Of a stretch of 64,000 bases of DNA, positions 1-9,728 are shown one piece after another; the first letter of the stretch is position 1, and every line of letters begins with the position of its first letter. A program made the translations under genes and the position numbers. The stretch covers positions 1-64,000 of the forward strand of contig JAUJEB010000002.1 of the NCBI GenBank assembly GCA_030442055.1, read 5' to 3'. The notes below the pieces were generated by a model. That model worked only from the letters and a program-made list of their open reading frames with translations. It was not told the DNA's origin and made no database searches. Source of the DNA: Agaribacillus aureus (GTDB taxonomy: Bacteria; Bacteroidota; Bacteroidia; Cytophagales; Cyclobacteriaceae).

Positions 1-960
1 CAGTCATTTTGGTTGGTGATAGCGATATCAGTAGTAAGAATATTAACGATATCGGGTACATCCTGCACCTCCATGGTGGAGACTGTCAGACAGCTATTAT
101 TAGGATTTACGTTGTCAGTGACTCTGACGGTATAGAATCCGGGTGCCAGATTTTGAGCAATTTCCCCATTACCACCGGCGATGTTACCAGCTGGCAGTGC
201 ATCTGCGGGGTTAGTATTATTTTGTCCTGAGAACCATTCAAAAGTATATCCTGCGGTTACCCCTGTGGTGACCCCTTCGGTAACGGAAGCGGATAATTGC
301 CCATTAGGCGTGTAAGTTAAAATATCACAAATGGTGTTGGGCGCATCATGTACCATGACCACCACGGGAACCTGTGAAACATCCAGGACCTCAAATTCCA
401 CGAGTGAGGAAGCACATCCGGAAGTGTTGGAGGTAGCCTGCACGAAATAAGTACCAGCGGTCAGGTTAACCCCGACGGTAGCGGCATTACCGGCACCTGC
501 TACCAGCGTAGCGGCATCACTCTGATACCAGTCGAAGCTAAAGCCGGCAGGGGGTTGTCCCACCCCATTGACAATGACCGAATTGACAGTTGCCGACCCA
601 TTAGGGGGCGCACAGTCATTTTGGTTGGTGATAGCGATATCAGTAGTAAGAATATTAACGATATCGGGTACATCCTGCACCTCCATGGTAGAGATGGTTT
701 GACAGCTGTTATTTGGCGAAGCAATGTCAGTCACTCTTACCGTGTAGAATCCCGGAGCCAGATTTTGAGCAATTTCCCCATTGCCACCGGCGATGTTACC
801 GGCCGGCAATGCATCGACGGGATTTGTATTATTTTGTCCCGAGAACCATTCAAAAGTATATCCTGCGGTTACCCCTGTGGTGACCCCTTCGGTAACGGAA
901 GCGGATAATTGCCCATTAGGCGTGTAAGTTAAAATATCACAAATGGTGTTAGGCGCATCG
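1..960. repeat. 612-bp direct repeat inside the giant adhesin gene
   Basis: The sequence from base 1 recurs from base 613 with very few differences over the first 75 bases, and again for 241-350 against 853-962. The period of 612 bp equals 204 codons, so reading frame is kept. Such near-identity at the DNA level, against divergent older modules further along, points to recent duplication or gene conversion. Confidence 0.85.
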
Positions 961-3900
961 TGCACCATGACAACATTTGGAGGCATCGTATTGTCTAATA
1001 TCTCGAATCCCACCAATGATGACATACAATTTGAAGCAGTATTTGTAGCTCTGACGAAATAATCGCCAGGAGCGAGGTTAACTGCCGGTGAATCTCCGGT
1101 TCCGGCGCCGCCAACAAGAGTGATGCCATCACTTTCAAACCAATCAAAGGTAAAACCTGTAGTTCCGGCGTTGGATATTCCGTCGATGTAAACATCAGTG
1201 ACCGTAGCATCTCCTAAAAATGGCGGAGTACAATCTGTTTGATGAGTTAAGTTGATGTCAGTACTGTTTATGCTGATAATCAATGGGTTGTCATTTATAA
1301 AAAAGGTTGCCACTGATGAACATGTATTGTTGGGATCAGCGTTGTCAATAACCTCTACCGTATAATAGCCACCGGTTAAGTTAATGGCCGAATGCCCCGG
1401 AGCCGTTATATTTCCAGCAGGAAGCGGGGGGGCCGCAGTAGTTTGTCCTTGAAACCAGTTATAACTGTAACCTGAAGCGGGATTCGCTACACCGTCAATA
1501 GTCAAAGATATTACACCGGTTCCTGTTGCCCCGGAACAGTTCCTGTTGTCCAGGATCGAGTTGGTGGTAATGACAGGAGGGACTGCAACATTTCCTATTG
1601 TTGCATCTTCGGAGGTTGAACATCCACTAAGGGCAGGGTTTGTTTCTACCGCAATAACAGTATAATCCCCCGGTTGCAGTCCAACAAATACATTATTTGG
1701 GAAAGCACCGGTTTGCGTGTCAACCATAACGCCATCTTTCCATATTTGCACAGCAAACCAGGTTTCGTCGGCGCCAAGGGCGATGGCTGACGCTGATGGT
1801 GTTACCTGAACTGTAAATTCTCCGTTTGATGCTGTACAATTATCATTATCCCTAATGGTGATACTTAATAATGTAGGTGAACCCGCGTAAGGCAGGTCTA
1901 TTGCCAATGAATCCTGACAGCCGGTATCATTGTCCTGTGCTATTACAGTATAGCGTCCGCTCAATAACGAACCTAAACGATTACTATTAACCGGGAAATC
2001 GGTACCGCTTCCGATAGGGACCATCGTTGTATTAACATCGCCCTGGAACCAGGAGAAACTGAAACCACCCACATTACCTGGCGAAGCAGCCTGAACTCCT
2101 AATTGCCCTCCGGCTACGTTACAATCGGAAGGGATCGTCAATTCGGCAGGTAATTCGGTAATTGTGATGACTGTACTAGGGTCACGGTTGATCGTTATTG
2201 TTTGAGGCGCTTGCACCAGACAGCCTAAAACATCATTGTAAGCATTAACAGTATAAGTTCCGGCATCCAATCCGGATAAAATATTTCCTGTGGTTAAATA
2301 ATCCGGAGTGGCTTTTACCGAACTGCCATTATACCAAGAGAAGGTGTAATCTCCAACAACACCAACATTAACGCTTGCAGTGATTGAGCCGTCCAATGGG
2401 CTACAACCCATCACATCTGATCCAAGCACAGATAAGGTTGGTTGAACAATATTGTTAGCCACTGTTACCTCTGTAGTATTTGCACAACCGGTAGTATTAT
2501 CGATAGCCTGAACAGTGTATATTCCCGCAGTGAGTCCATTAAGGTTATCACTGGGAGAGCCAGGTAGTTCATTGGCCGGAGCAGTGCTTTGTCCGCTAAA
2601 TATATGGAACGTGTAACCGGCAATAGCACCGACTGCACCGACACCGGCGGAAATTGTTCCGTTGTATAATAGTGGATCGCAGGCGGTATTGTCTGTCTTT
2701 GCGGCTACCACATTTGGCAATACTGTATTGTCAGCCACCTGTACGACAACAGGGCTGGATGGGCACAATGTGTTGTTGTTAACGGCGACTACCGTATAAT
2801 CGCCTGCCGCTAAGCCGTCATATTGAATACCGGTAGCATCGGCCATGGGAATGTCCGGTGTACCGACATTCCCATTGAACCAGTAGAAAGTATAACCTGC
2901 GGTGACCCCACCGACGTGAGCACTTAATTCACCATTGACGGGGTTACAGAAAGTTTGATTAGCATCTACTACAGGGGTAACTGTAGGATAGGTAAAGTTG
3001 TTATTCAGGGTAGTTTGTTCAGTATTTGAACAACCGGTAACATCGTTGACGACTTCTACGGTATATACACCGGCAGCCAAAGAGGTAGCGGTTGCCACAT
3101 TGCTTATAACCGCCCCACCTGTGCCGGCGCCTTGATACCAGGTAAAGGTATAACCTGCGGTAACACCACCGACATCGGCAGACAATTGCCCATTGGGGTT
3201 GCCGAGATCACAACTGGTTTGAGCTGTAACATTAGTATTAATAGCGGGAGTGACGGTATTGTCAGCCACATCTACTGTCAATGGACTGGAAGGACAATTG
3301 GTGACTACTCCCAAAGCGACAACGGTATAAGTACCGGCGGTAAGTCCGGAATAAGTTGGTCCTGTGAAATCAGGGTTATTGATATCCGGCGTACCCACAT
3401 TACCATCATACCATAGAAAAGTAAATCCGGCAGTTACCCCACCAACATTGGCACTGACCTGTCCATCATAACCGATCAGTGGATCACAGATGGTTTGGTC
3501 AGAATCCACAATAGTAGCTACACTGGGATAAGTAAGGTTATTATTTAGTGTAGTTTGTGCGGTATTTATACACCCGGTGGTGTTGTTAACGGCCTGTACG
3601 GTATAAACACCTGCAGGTAGACTCGTAGCCGAAGCGACATTGCTGATGACCGCCCCACCTGTACCGGCACCCTGATACCAGGTAAATGTGAAACCTGCGG
3701 TAACACCGCCTATATCGGCAGATAGTTCGCCGTTAGGCGCCAATGGATCACAACTGGTTTGCGCTGTAACATTGATATTGATTGCCGGTAGTACTGTGTT
3801 GTCAGCCACCTGTACGACAACAGGGCTGGATGGGCATAATGTGTTGTTGTCAACGGCGACTACCGTATAATCGCCAGCCGCTAAGCTGTTATATTGAATA

Positions 3901-6900
3901 CCGGTAGCATCGGCCATAGTAATGTCCGGTGTACCGACATTCCCGTTGAACCAGTAGAAAGTATAACCTGCGGTGACCCCACCGACGTGAGCACTTAATT
4001 CACCGTTGACGGGGTTACAGAAAGTTTGATTAGCATCTACTACAGGGGTAACTGTAGGATAGGTAAAGTTGTTATTCAGGGTAGTTTGTTCAGTATTTGA
4101 ACAACCGGTAGCATCGTTGACGACTTCTACGGTATATACACCGGCAGCCAAAGAGGTAGCGGTTGCCACATTGCTGATAACCGCGCCGCCCGTACCGGCG
4201 CCCTGATACCAGGTAAAGGTATAACCTGCCGTAACACCACCAATATTGGCGGATAACTGGCCGTTAGGTGCCAGCGGATCACAACTTGTCTGATCTGTCA
4301 CGTTGGTTGTAATAGCCGGAGCTACGGTGTTGTCTGCGACGGTTACTGTCAATGGATTTGAGGGACAACTCGTTGCCACACCCAAGGCCAACACGGTATA
4401 TGTTCCGGCGGTAAGTCCGGAGTAGGTCGGTCCGGTAAAGTCGGGATTATTGACATCCGGAGTGCCTACTGTACCATCGTACCATAGAAAAGTAAATCCG
4501 GCAGTTACCCCACCAACATTGGCGCTCACCTGGCCATCGTATCCTATCAGGGGATCACAAATGGTCTGATCGGCATCGACAATCGCCGCCACAGTGGGAT
4601 ATGTGAAATTATTATTCAGGGTAGTTTGTGAAGTGTTTGAACATCCGGTGGTATTGTTGACCACTTCAACTGTATAGACACCGGCAATTAAACCGGTAGC
4701 AGAGGCCACGTTGCTGATGACCGCTCCGCCTGTACCGGCGCCCTGATACCAGGTAAATGTGAAACCTGCGGTAACACCGCCTATATCGGCAGATAGTTCG
4801 CCGTTAGGCGCCAGCGGATCACAACTGGTTTGATCAGTAACATTGACGTTAATAGCCGGAATTACCGTATTGTCATTCACCTGGGCGACAACAGGATTGG
4901 ATGGGCACAATGTGTTGTTATCAACGGCCACAACCGTATAATCGCCCGCCACTAGACCGGAATAAGTAATGCCGGTAGCATCCGGGTTGTTGATATCCGG
5001 TGTGCCAATATTTCCATCAAACCAATAAAAAGTATACCCTGCAGTAATTCCACCAACACTGGCACTTACCTGTCCATTGGGAGGTGTACAATCAGTTTGG
5101 TGCGCATCCACATTGGTTGCTGCAGTGGGATAGGTAAGATTGTTATTCAGGGTAGTTTGGGAGGTACTGGAACAGCCTGTCGCATCATTGACCACCTCAA
5201 CCGTATAAACACCGGCTGCCAAAGAAGCGGCGGTAGCCACATTGCTGATAACCCCTCCGCCTGTACCGGCACCTTGATACCAGGTAAATGTATAACCTGC
5301 GGTAACTCCGCCCACGTTAGCGGATAATTGTCCGTTAGGATTGCCGAGATCACAACTCGTTTGATCCGTTACATTAGTAGTGATAGTGGGAGCAACTGTG
5401 TTGTTTGCCACAGATATGGTTGCTATATTAGACGGGCAACTGGTTGCCACACCCAAGGCCACAACCGTGTAAGTCCCGGCGGTAAGTCCCGAGTAAACCG
5501 CACCTGTAAAATCCGGATTATTAAGATCGGGCGTACCCACATTACCATCATACCAAAGGAAGGTAAATCCGGCGGTTGTTCCACCCACGTTGGCGCTTAC
5601 CTGTCCGTCATATCCGATTAACGGATCACAGATAGTTTGGTCAGAGTCCAACACAGCAGTTACGGTCGGATAAACAAAATTGTTATTTAAGGTTCTTTGA
5701 GCAGTATTAACACAGCCGGTGGTATTGTTAACGGCTTCCACTGTATAAACACCAGCAGCCAAAGAAGTGGCGCTGGCAACATTACTTATAACCGCTCCGC
5801 CTGTACCGGCACCTTGATACCAGGTAAATGTGAAACCTGCGGTAACGCCACCTACATCGGCAGATAATTCCCCGTTAGGCGATAGCGGATCGCAACTGGT
5901 TTGATCTGTGACATTGACGTTGATTGCTGGCAGTACGGTATTGTCCGCAACCTGGGCGACCACACGGCTTGAAGGACAGCTGGTGTTGTTGTCAACAGCT
6001 ACTACCGTATAGTCACCGGCGACCAGGCCGGAATAAGTAGTTCCGGTAGCATCCGGGTTATTAATATCCGGGGTGCCAATGTTTCCATCAAACCAATAAA
6101 AGGTATATCCCGCCGTTGTCCCGCCAACGCTGGCACTTAGCTGTCCGTTAGCTGGGGCGCAGTCGGTTTGGTGAGCATCAACATTGGCTGTCACAGTTGG
6201 ATAAGTGAGTGTTTGTGTAATATCTATTTCTGCGGTAGCTGAACAGCCGGTAGCATTGTCGGTTACCTCTACCGTATGCGGGCCCGTACCTAAACCAGTG
6301 GCATTGGCACTATTGCTTACCACCAGGCCGGCGGTTCCCTGTCCCTCATGCCATACAAAGGTATACCCGGCGGTTACGCCACCTACATTAGCGCTTGCCG
6401 CACCATTGGGATTCATCGGATCACATGAGGTTTGTTCCGCGACAAGGTTTACGGATACAACCGGGTCACTTGGAATACTCACCGTAACGGTAATCGGTGT
6501 AGATGAACATTGATCTGAATTTTTGGTAGCAACTACGGTGTAGTCGCCCGGAGCCAGGTTATTAACGGTGTTAGTCGTAAAATCTGCCGTAGGTTTAACA
6601 CTGTTGCCAATGTACCAGGCAAAGCTATGTCCGCCATTAACGCCATTAACGTTAGCAGTGACCGTTCCGGAGGTTGGATTGGGGCAGGTGGCGTCAGTGG
6701 CACTTGCATTAACAACCGGTGGAACGGAGTCATCAATGATGGTATAAGTCTCAATAGTTTGACAACCGGTAGCCTTTTCCGTTACCAGCAAGGTATATTG
6801 CCCAGGTGCCAGACCTGTCATGCTGTGACTTGTTCCGATTAAGGGTGATGTAAAAATGTTGTCACCCTGATACCATTCATATGTAAACAGGCCAACTGGC

Positions 6901-9290
6901 TCGCCTCCATTTACCTCTGCCTCCAAATGTCCATTTGGATTGTTACAATTGGTGTACTGGGCTTGCAATATAATAGCAGCGGTGATGGATTGCGGCGTAA
7001 GGTTGACCGTTATCGTGACGGTATCAGAACTACATCCCGCAGTATTGTGAAGGGCAAAAACGGTATAATCTCCGTCGGAAAGGTTAGAATAAACCGGACC
7101 TGTGAAATCCGGAGCCCCGCTTACCGAGGTTCCGTCATACCAGTTAAATGTATAATCAGCGGTTTCCTCCACCATTCCTACCAACCGATAAGCCCTCGCA
7201 CTTCCTGTCCCGGGTAAAGTGATATCACATACCGTATTGTCGCTGGCTTCTGCCGTTAGCGAGAAGGGTAGTGGGTTAATATTTTCCGAAAGAATGTTGT
7301 TACTATAATCGCACTCAAAAAAATCTGTATTAGGTAAATTTAAAGGGATCGTAGTACCGTCGTCATTTAAAACAATGTATAATACAAAATTACCACCATT
7401 GCCATTGACCGGTAAGTTGTTTACATCTAATATACCTCCAGGTACGAGACTGGTCACGGTTACCGTTTCGGTATTTAACCTGTTGGCAGTTGGCTGTGTT
7501 GGGTCTCCTTCATAAAATGTGATGGGAAGATTACCACTTAGGTCAATGTCTCCAAGGTTTTCTACTTGAAACGAAACCTGAAAATTCTGATCAGGACAGG
7601 TGGGAACCTGTACACTTAGTGAATTATTGACAAACGCCAAATCCGGTGAAGCATATACCGGGCAACCATTTGAATCCAGATAGGGTGATTGATTGAGAAA
7701 TGAATTCAAAGGACGGTTAGGACCCGTGGTACACGTGCCGGTAGAAAAGGCCAGATGATGTTTTTGCTGAACGGGTGGAATCGTCATGTCATCGTTAATG
7801 TTGACATTAAAATAAGCATGCTGATTCCAAAGTCGTCTGGCAGGAACCCAGGGCTCACCAGCCGACTCAAAAACTCGTACATGAGAGTTTTGCGAATATG
7901 AATTAGTCCAAAAATTTGCCCATGCCAGCGCATCGTTTTGCCCACAGGTCACGCATAATTCCGTGGCGCCATCTGCATCCACATCTGCCACAATCGGGTA
8001 TTCAATAAATGTTCTTGATATACAGGCTACCGAACCACCCGGGTATAATGATCCGTCTACACCGTTGATAATGTATAGCCATTCTTCATCCCTATATACA
8101 ACTTCCGAAATACCGTCCCCATTAAAATCAAAAAGCGTACATCCCGTATAACCTGAGGATTGCTCATTGATTTGAGATCGCCATAATTGATTCATATTCT
8201 CATCCAGCGCATAGAGGTATTCGCCTGATACGTAGGTGATATTCAAATTAGCATCACCATCAATGTCCGCAATGTTGACCCTGCCTGCACCATTGTTCCA
8301 GCCAAATTCATAATCTCCGGTTCCGAATGCGTCGGAGTAGGTTAATACCGTATTAGTGGCTACATCCCAAAAGAATATGGTAGTTACATTTGAGGCATCT
8401 CCACCTGTCGCAATAACATCCAGGTTTCCGTCCAGGTTATAGTCCGCGACGCTTGTAGATGGAAAGCGGCCTTTAACATTATAGCCTGGCATGGTATTAA
8501 TGGATGTGGCCGTGCCTGCTCCTAAATTTACATCGAAGATGGTTCCACCTACCACTAGTTCCAGATCATCGTCACCAGCAATATCGACTGCCACGCCACC
8601 ATCGGCCAGGTCATCGAAATCCGCGGTGCTGGCAACAATAATAGCGCCGGTGGCAGCATTTCGGATTTCATCTTTGTAATATAGTTCAACGGTTCCATTC
8701 CCATCGAAATCAGCCAAACCAAGCGCACCGATATTCTTTGATCCGGCGTCGACTATCCATAATTCATTGAGTTGACAATCATAGGAAGCTAATGTATAAC
8801 CATCGTCATCATCGTTTTTACCCATGACAAATATCTCTCCACAATTGTCATTGTTTAAGTTGGCAATTGCTATGTCATGATCAAACCTTCTTCTATAATC
8901 GGGCCCGACATTTTCGACAAATTTTGTAGATCCGTCACTTCCATCCAGGATGTAAATCCGGTCGTCGTAGGTATTAAATGAAACCACTTCAGGAACACCA
9001 TCATTATCCAGGTCCCCTATTGCAAGCCTACCGAAGTGGACAGCAGTTTTATCAGCGGAATCCCAATCCAGTGACATGGAAAATGTTGGAAATTGTGTGG
9101 GTTGTGCTTGGCAGCTTACATCATTTCCTAAAAAAGTACCATCGCAGAAAGAGTTATTGGCACAATCTGTATCAAAACAATCGATGAAACCATCCCCGTC
9201 GTCATCAATGTCATTATTACAAATCTCTTGGCCAAAAATATTCAGCGACCCCAACCAACAAAAAAATATGAATATTCTTATTGTCTTCAT
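1..9290 (-). CDS. Giant SprB-repeat cell-surface adhesin (3' end outside window)
   Basis: The frame starting at ATG 9288-9290 stays open to base 1, so at least 3,096 codons are present and the C-terminus is missing. A signal peptide ends at about residue 21 (NIFGQ). Next come a Cys/Asp-rich calcium-binding-like segment (DIDDDGDGFIDC), about 400 residues of FG-GAP/VCBS-like repeats (motifs such as DLDNDGVPE, DFDGNGTVE, DIDGDANL) likely forming a beta-propeller, and a CARDB-like domain. From about residue 675 onward there are tandem modules of about 87-90 residues with the pattern GGVTAG(Y/F)TFxW, then LAAGxYTVxVV, then TGC, which is the SprB-repeat pattern. SprB-type proteins are T9SS-exported adhesins used in gliding. 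A type B sorting domain is expected beyond base 1 but cannot be seen. It is the last visible gene of a minus-strand cluster with a T9SS-cargo gene and a PorP/SprF gene. Confidence 0.9.
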   Translation of the reverse strand, partial: MKTIRIFIFFCWLGSLNIFGQEICNNDIDDDGDGFIDCFDTDCANNSFCDGTFLGNDVSCQAQPTQFPTFSMSLDWDSADKTAVHFGRLAIGDLDNDGVPEVVSFNTYDDRIYILDGSDGSTKFVENVGPDYRRRFDHDIAIANLNNDNCGEIFVMGKNDDDDGYTLASYDCQLNELWIVDAGSKNIGALGLADFDGNGTVELYYKDEIRNAATGAIIVASTADFDDLADGGVAVDIAGDDDLELVVGGTIFDVNLGAGTATSINTMPGYNVKGRFPSTSVADYNLDGNLDVIATGGDASNVTTIFFWDVATNTVLTYSDAFGTGDYEFGWNNGAGRVNIADIDGDANLNITYVSGEYLYALDENMNQLWRSQINEQSSGYTGCTLFDFNGDGISEVVYRDEEWLYIINGVDGSLYPGGSVACISRTFIEYPIVADVDADGATELCVTCGQNDALAWANFWTNSYSQNSHVRVFESAGEPWVPARRLWNQHAYFNVNINDDMTIPPVQQKHHLAFSTGTCTTGPNRPLNSFLNQSPYLDSNGCPVYASPDLAFVNNSLSVQVPTCPDQNFQVSFQVENLGDIDLSGNLPITFYEGDPTQPTANRLNTETVTVTSLVPGGILDVNNLPVNGNGGNFVLYIVLNDDGTTIPLNLPNTDFFECDYSNNILSENINPLPFSLTAEASDNTVCDITLPGTGSARAYRLVGMVEETADYTFNWYDGTSVSGAPDFTGPVYSNLSDGDYTVFALHNTAGCSSDTVTITVNLTPQSITAAIILQAQYTNCNNPNGHLEAEVNGGEPVGLFTYEWYQGDNIFTSPLIGTSHSMTGLAPGQYTLLVTEKATGCQTIETYTIIDDSVPPVVNASATDATCPNPTSGTVTANVNGVNGGHSFAWYIGNSVKPTADFTTNTVNNLAPGDYTVVATKNSDQCSSTPITVTVSIPSDPVVSVNLVAEQTSCDPMNPNGAASANVGGVTAGYTFVWHEGQGTAGLVVSNSANATGLGTGPHTVEVTDNATGCSATAEIDITQTLTYPTVTANVDAHQTDCAPANGQLSASVGGTTAGYTFYWFDGNIGTPDINNPDATGTTYSGLVAGDYTVVAVDNNTSCPSSRVVAQVADNTVLPAINVNVTDQTSCDPLSPNGELSADVGGVTAGFTFTWYQGAGTGGAVISNVASATSLAAGVYTVEAVNNTTGCVNTAQRTLNNNFVYPTVTAVLDSDQTICDPLIGYDGQVSANVGGTTAGFTFLWYDGNVGTPDLNNPDFTGAVYSGLTAGTYTVVALGVATSCPSNIATISVANNTVAPTITTNVTDQTSCDLGNPNGQLSANVGGVTAGYTFTWYQGAGTGGGVISNVATAASLAAGVYTVEVVNDATGCSSTSQTTLNNNLTYPTAATNVDAHQTDCTPPNGQVSASVGGITAGYTFYWFDGNIGTPDINNPDATGITYSGLVAGDYTVVAVDNNTLCPSNPVVAQVNDNTVIPAINVNVTDQTSCDPLAPNGELSADIGGVTAGFTFTWYQGAGTGGAVISNVASATGLIAGVYTVEVVNNTTGCSNTSQTTLNNNFTYPTVAAIVDADQTICDPLIGYDGQVSANVGGVTAGFTFLWYDGTVGTPDVNNPDFTGPTYSGLTAGTYTVLALGVATSCPSNPLTVTVADNTVAPAITTNVTDQTSCDPLAPNGQLSANIGGVTAGYTFTWYQGAGTGGAVISNVATATSLAAGVYTVEVVNDATGCSNTEQTTLNNNFTYPTVTPVVDANQTFCNPVNGELSAHVGGVTAGYTFYWFNGNVGTPDITMADATGIQYNSLAAGDYTVVAVDNNTLCPSSPVVVQVADNTVLPAININVTAQTSCDPLAPNGELSADIGGVTAGFTFTWYQGAGTGGAVISNVASATSLPAGVYTVQAVNNTTGCINTAQTTLNNNLTYPSVATIVDSDQTICDPLIGYDGQVSANVGGVTAGFTFLWYDGNVGTPDINNPDFTGPTYSGLTAGTYTVVALGVVTNCPSSPLTVDVADNTVTPAINTNVTAQTSCDLGNPNGQLSADVGGVTAGYTFTWYQGAGTGGAVISNVATATSLAAGVYTVEVVNDVTGCSNTEQTTLNNNFTYPTVTPVVDANQTFCNPVNGELSAHVGGVTAGYTFYWFNGNVGTPDIPMADATGIQYDGLAAGDYTVVAVNNNTLCPSSPVVVQVADNTVLPNVVAAKTDNTACDPLLYNGTISAGVGAVGAIAGYTFHIFSGQSTAPANELPGSPSDNLNGLTAGIYTVQAIDNTTGCANTTEVTVANNIVQPTLSVLGSDVMGCSPLDGSITASVNVGVVGDYTFSWYNGSSVKATPDYLTTGNILSGLDAGTYTVNAYNDVLGCLVQAPQTITINRDPSTVITITELPAELTIPSDCNVAGGQLGVQAASPGNVGGFSFSWFQGDVNTTMVPIGSGTDFPVNSNRLGSLLSGRYTVIAQDNDTGCQDSLAIDLPYAGSPTLLSITIRDNDNCTASNGEFTVQVTPSASAIALGADETWFAVQIWKDGVMVDTQTGAFPNNVFVGLQPGDYTVIAVETNPALSGCSTSEDATIGNVAVPPVITTNSILDNRNCSGATGTGVISLTIDGVANPASGYSYNWFQGQTTAAPPLPAGNITAPGHSAINLTGGYYTVEVIDNADPNNTCSSVATFFINDNPLIISINSTDINLTHQTDCTPPFLGDATVTDVYIDGISNAGTTGFTFDWFESDGITLVGGAGTGDSPAVNLAPGDYFVRATNTASNCMSSLVGFEILDNTMPPNVVMVHDAPNTICDILTYTPNGQLSASVTEGVTTGVTAGYTFEWFSGQNNTNPVDALPAGNIAGGNGEIAQNLAPGFYTVRVTDIASPNNSCQTISTMEVQDVPDIVNILTTDIAITNQNDCAPPNGSATVNSVIVNGVGQPPAGFSFDWYQSDAATLVAGAGNAATVGVNLTAGTYFVQATSNTSGCASSLVEFEVLDVSQVPVVVMVHDAPNTICDILTYTPNGQLSASVTEGVTTGVTAGYTFEWFSGQNNTNPADALPAGNIAGGNGEIAQNLAPGFYTVRVTDNVNPNNSCLTVSTMEVQDVPDIVNILTTDIAITNQND
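2722..4200. repeat. 1071-bp period direct repeat inside the giant adhesin gene
   Basis: A block beginning near 2722 recurs near 3795; for example the same 9-mer gacgtgagc lies at 2913 and 3984. The period of 1071 bp is 357 codons, or four of the roughly 89-residue SprB modules. The copies differ at scattered positions only. Higher-order repeat units of two and four modules are therefore visible on top of the single-module repeat. Confidence 0.8.
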
Positions 9291-9728
9291 CTCGTAATGA
9301 TAGTTTAGCCAGGTCAATTGGTTTAAAAAAAAATCTTGGTGCCTTAGTTAAGTCAGGCGAAGCTCAAAGAAAGCTTTTTTATAGTTATGTATTGCTCCTA
9401 AAGTGACATTGTAACCAAGGCATGTAAGTTCTTGGTATTAATTAAATAATGAGATTTATGTACTGTTTTTGAGCAAAAAAGTCACTTTTTGAAAAATGGG
9501 CATGTCAGTTAATCTCAAAAAAGAAAGCGGGAATTCGCGGTGGGCCAGACAGCGTTAAAAATCATTGTCACAAGTGGTTAGAGGTGAGCCTGAAACCAAT
9601 TTCTCTATATTGGAAGTCTTACACTTTTAATATATAAAACTTAATGCCATGTAAGGGTTAGTTGTAATAAACCAAGTTTGGCCTGGTAAGTTTTTATTCC
9701 CGTCGGGGATGGCAATTCCCGGCTATCA
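9291..9728. other. Spacer between two adhesin genes, no gene seen
   Basis: This AT-rich stretch lies between the stop of the 1064-residue protein and the start of the giant adhesin on the minus strand. No convincing ORF, RNA or TAnnTTTG promoter was found. A weak inverted repeat (9476-9490, arms AAAAAGT/ACTTTTT with a one-base centre) and a GC-rich imperfect hairpin near 9700-9722 are present, neither followed by a clear T-run on the minus strand. The length would allow a separate promoter for the giant gene. Confidence 0.5.

Noticed and set aside
1-7270. Regular direct repeats that could suggest a CRISPR array or satellite DNA
   Set aside because: Repeat periods (about 265, 612 and 1071 bp) are multiples of codon length and lie in one open frame encoding SprB-like modules.
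1-9297. Many short ORFs of 60-117 codons on both strands across the first 9 kb
   Set aside because: They are shadows of the single minus-strand adhesin frame, which is open throughout and carries a signal peptide and conserved modules.
9700-9722. GC-rich hairpin just after the 1064-residue protein gene as terminator
   Set aside because: Imperfect arms and no T-run on the minus strand.
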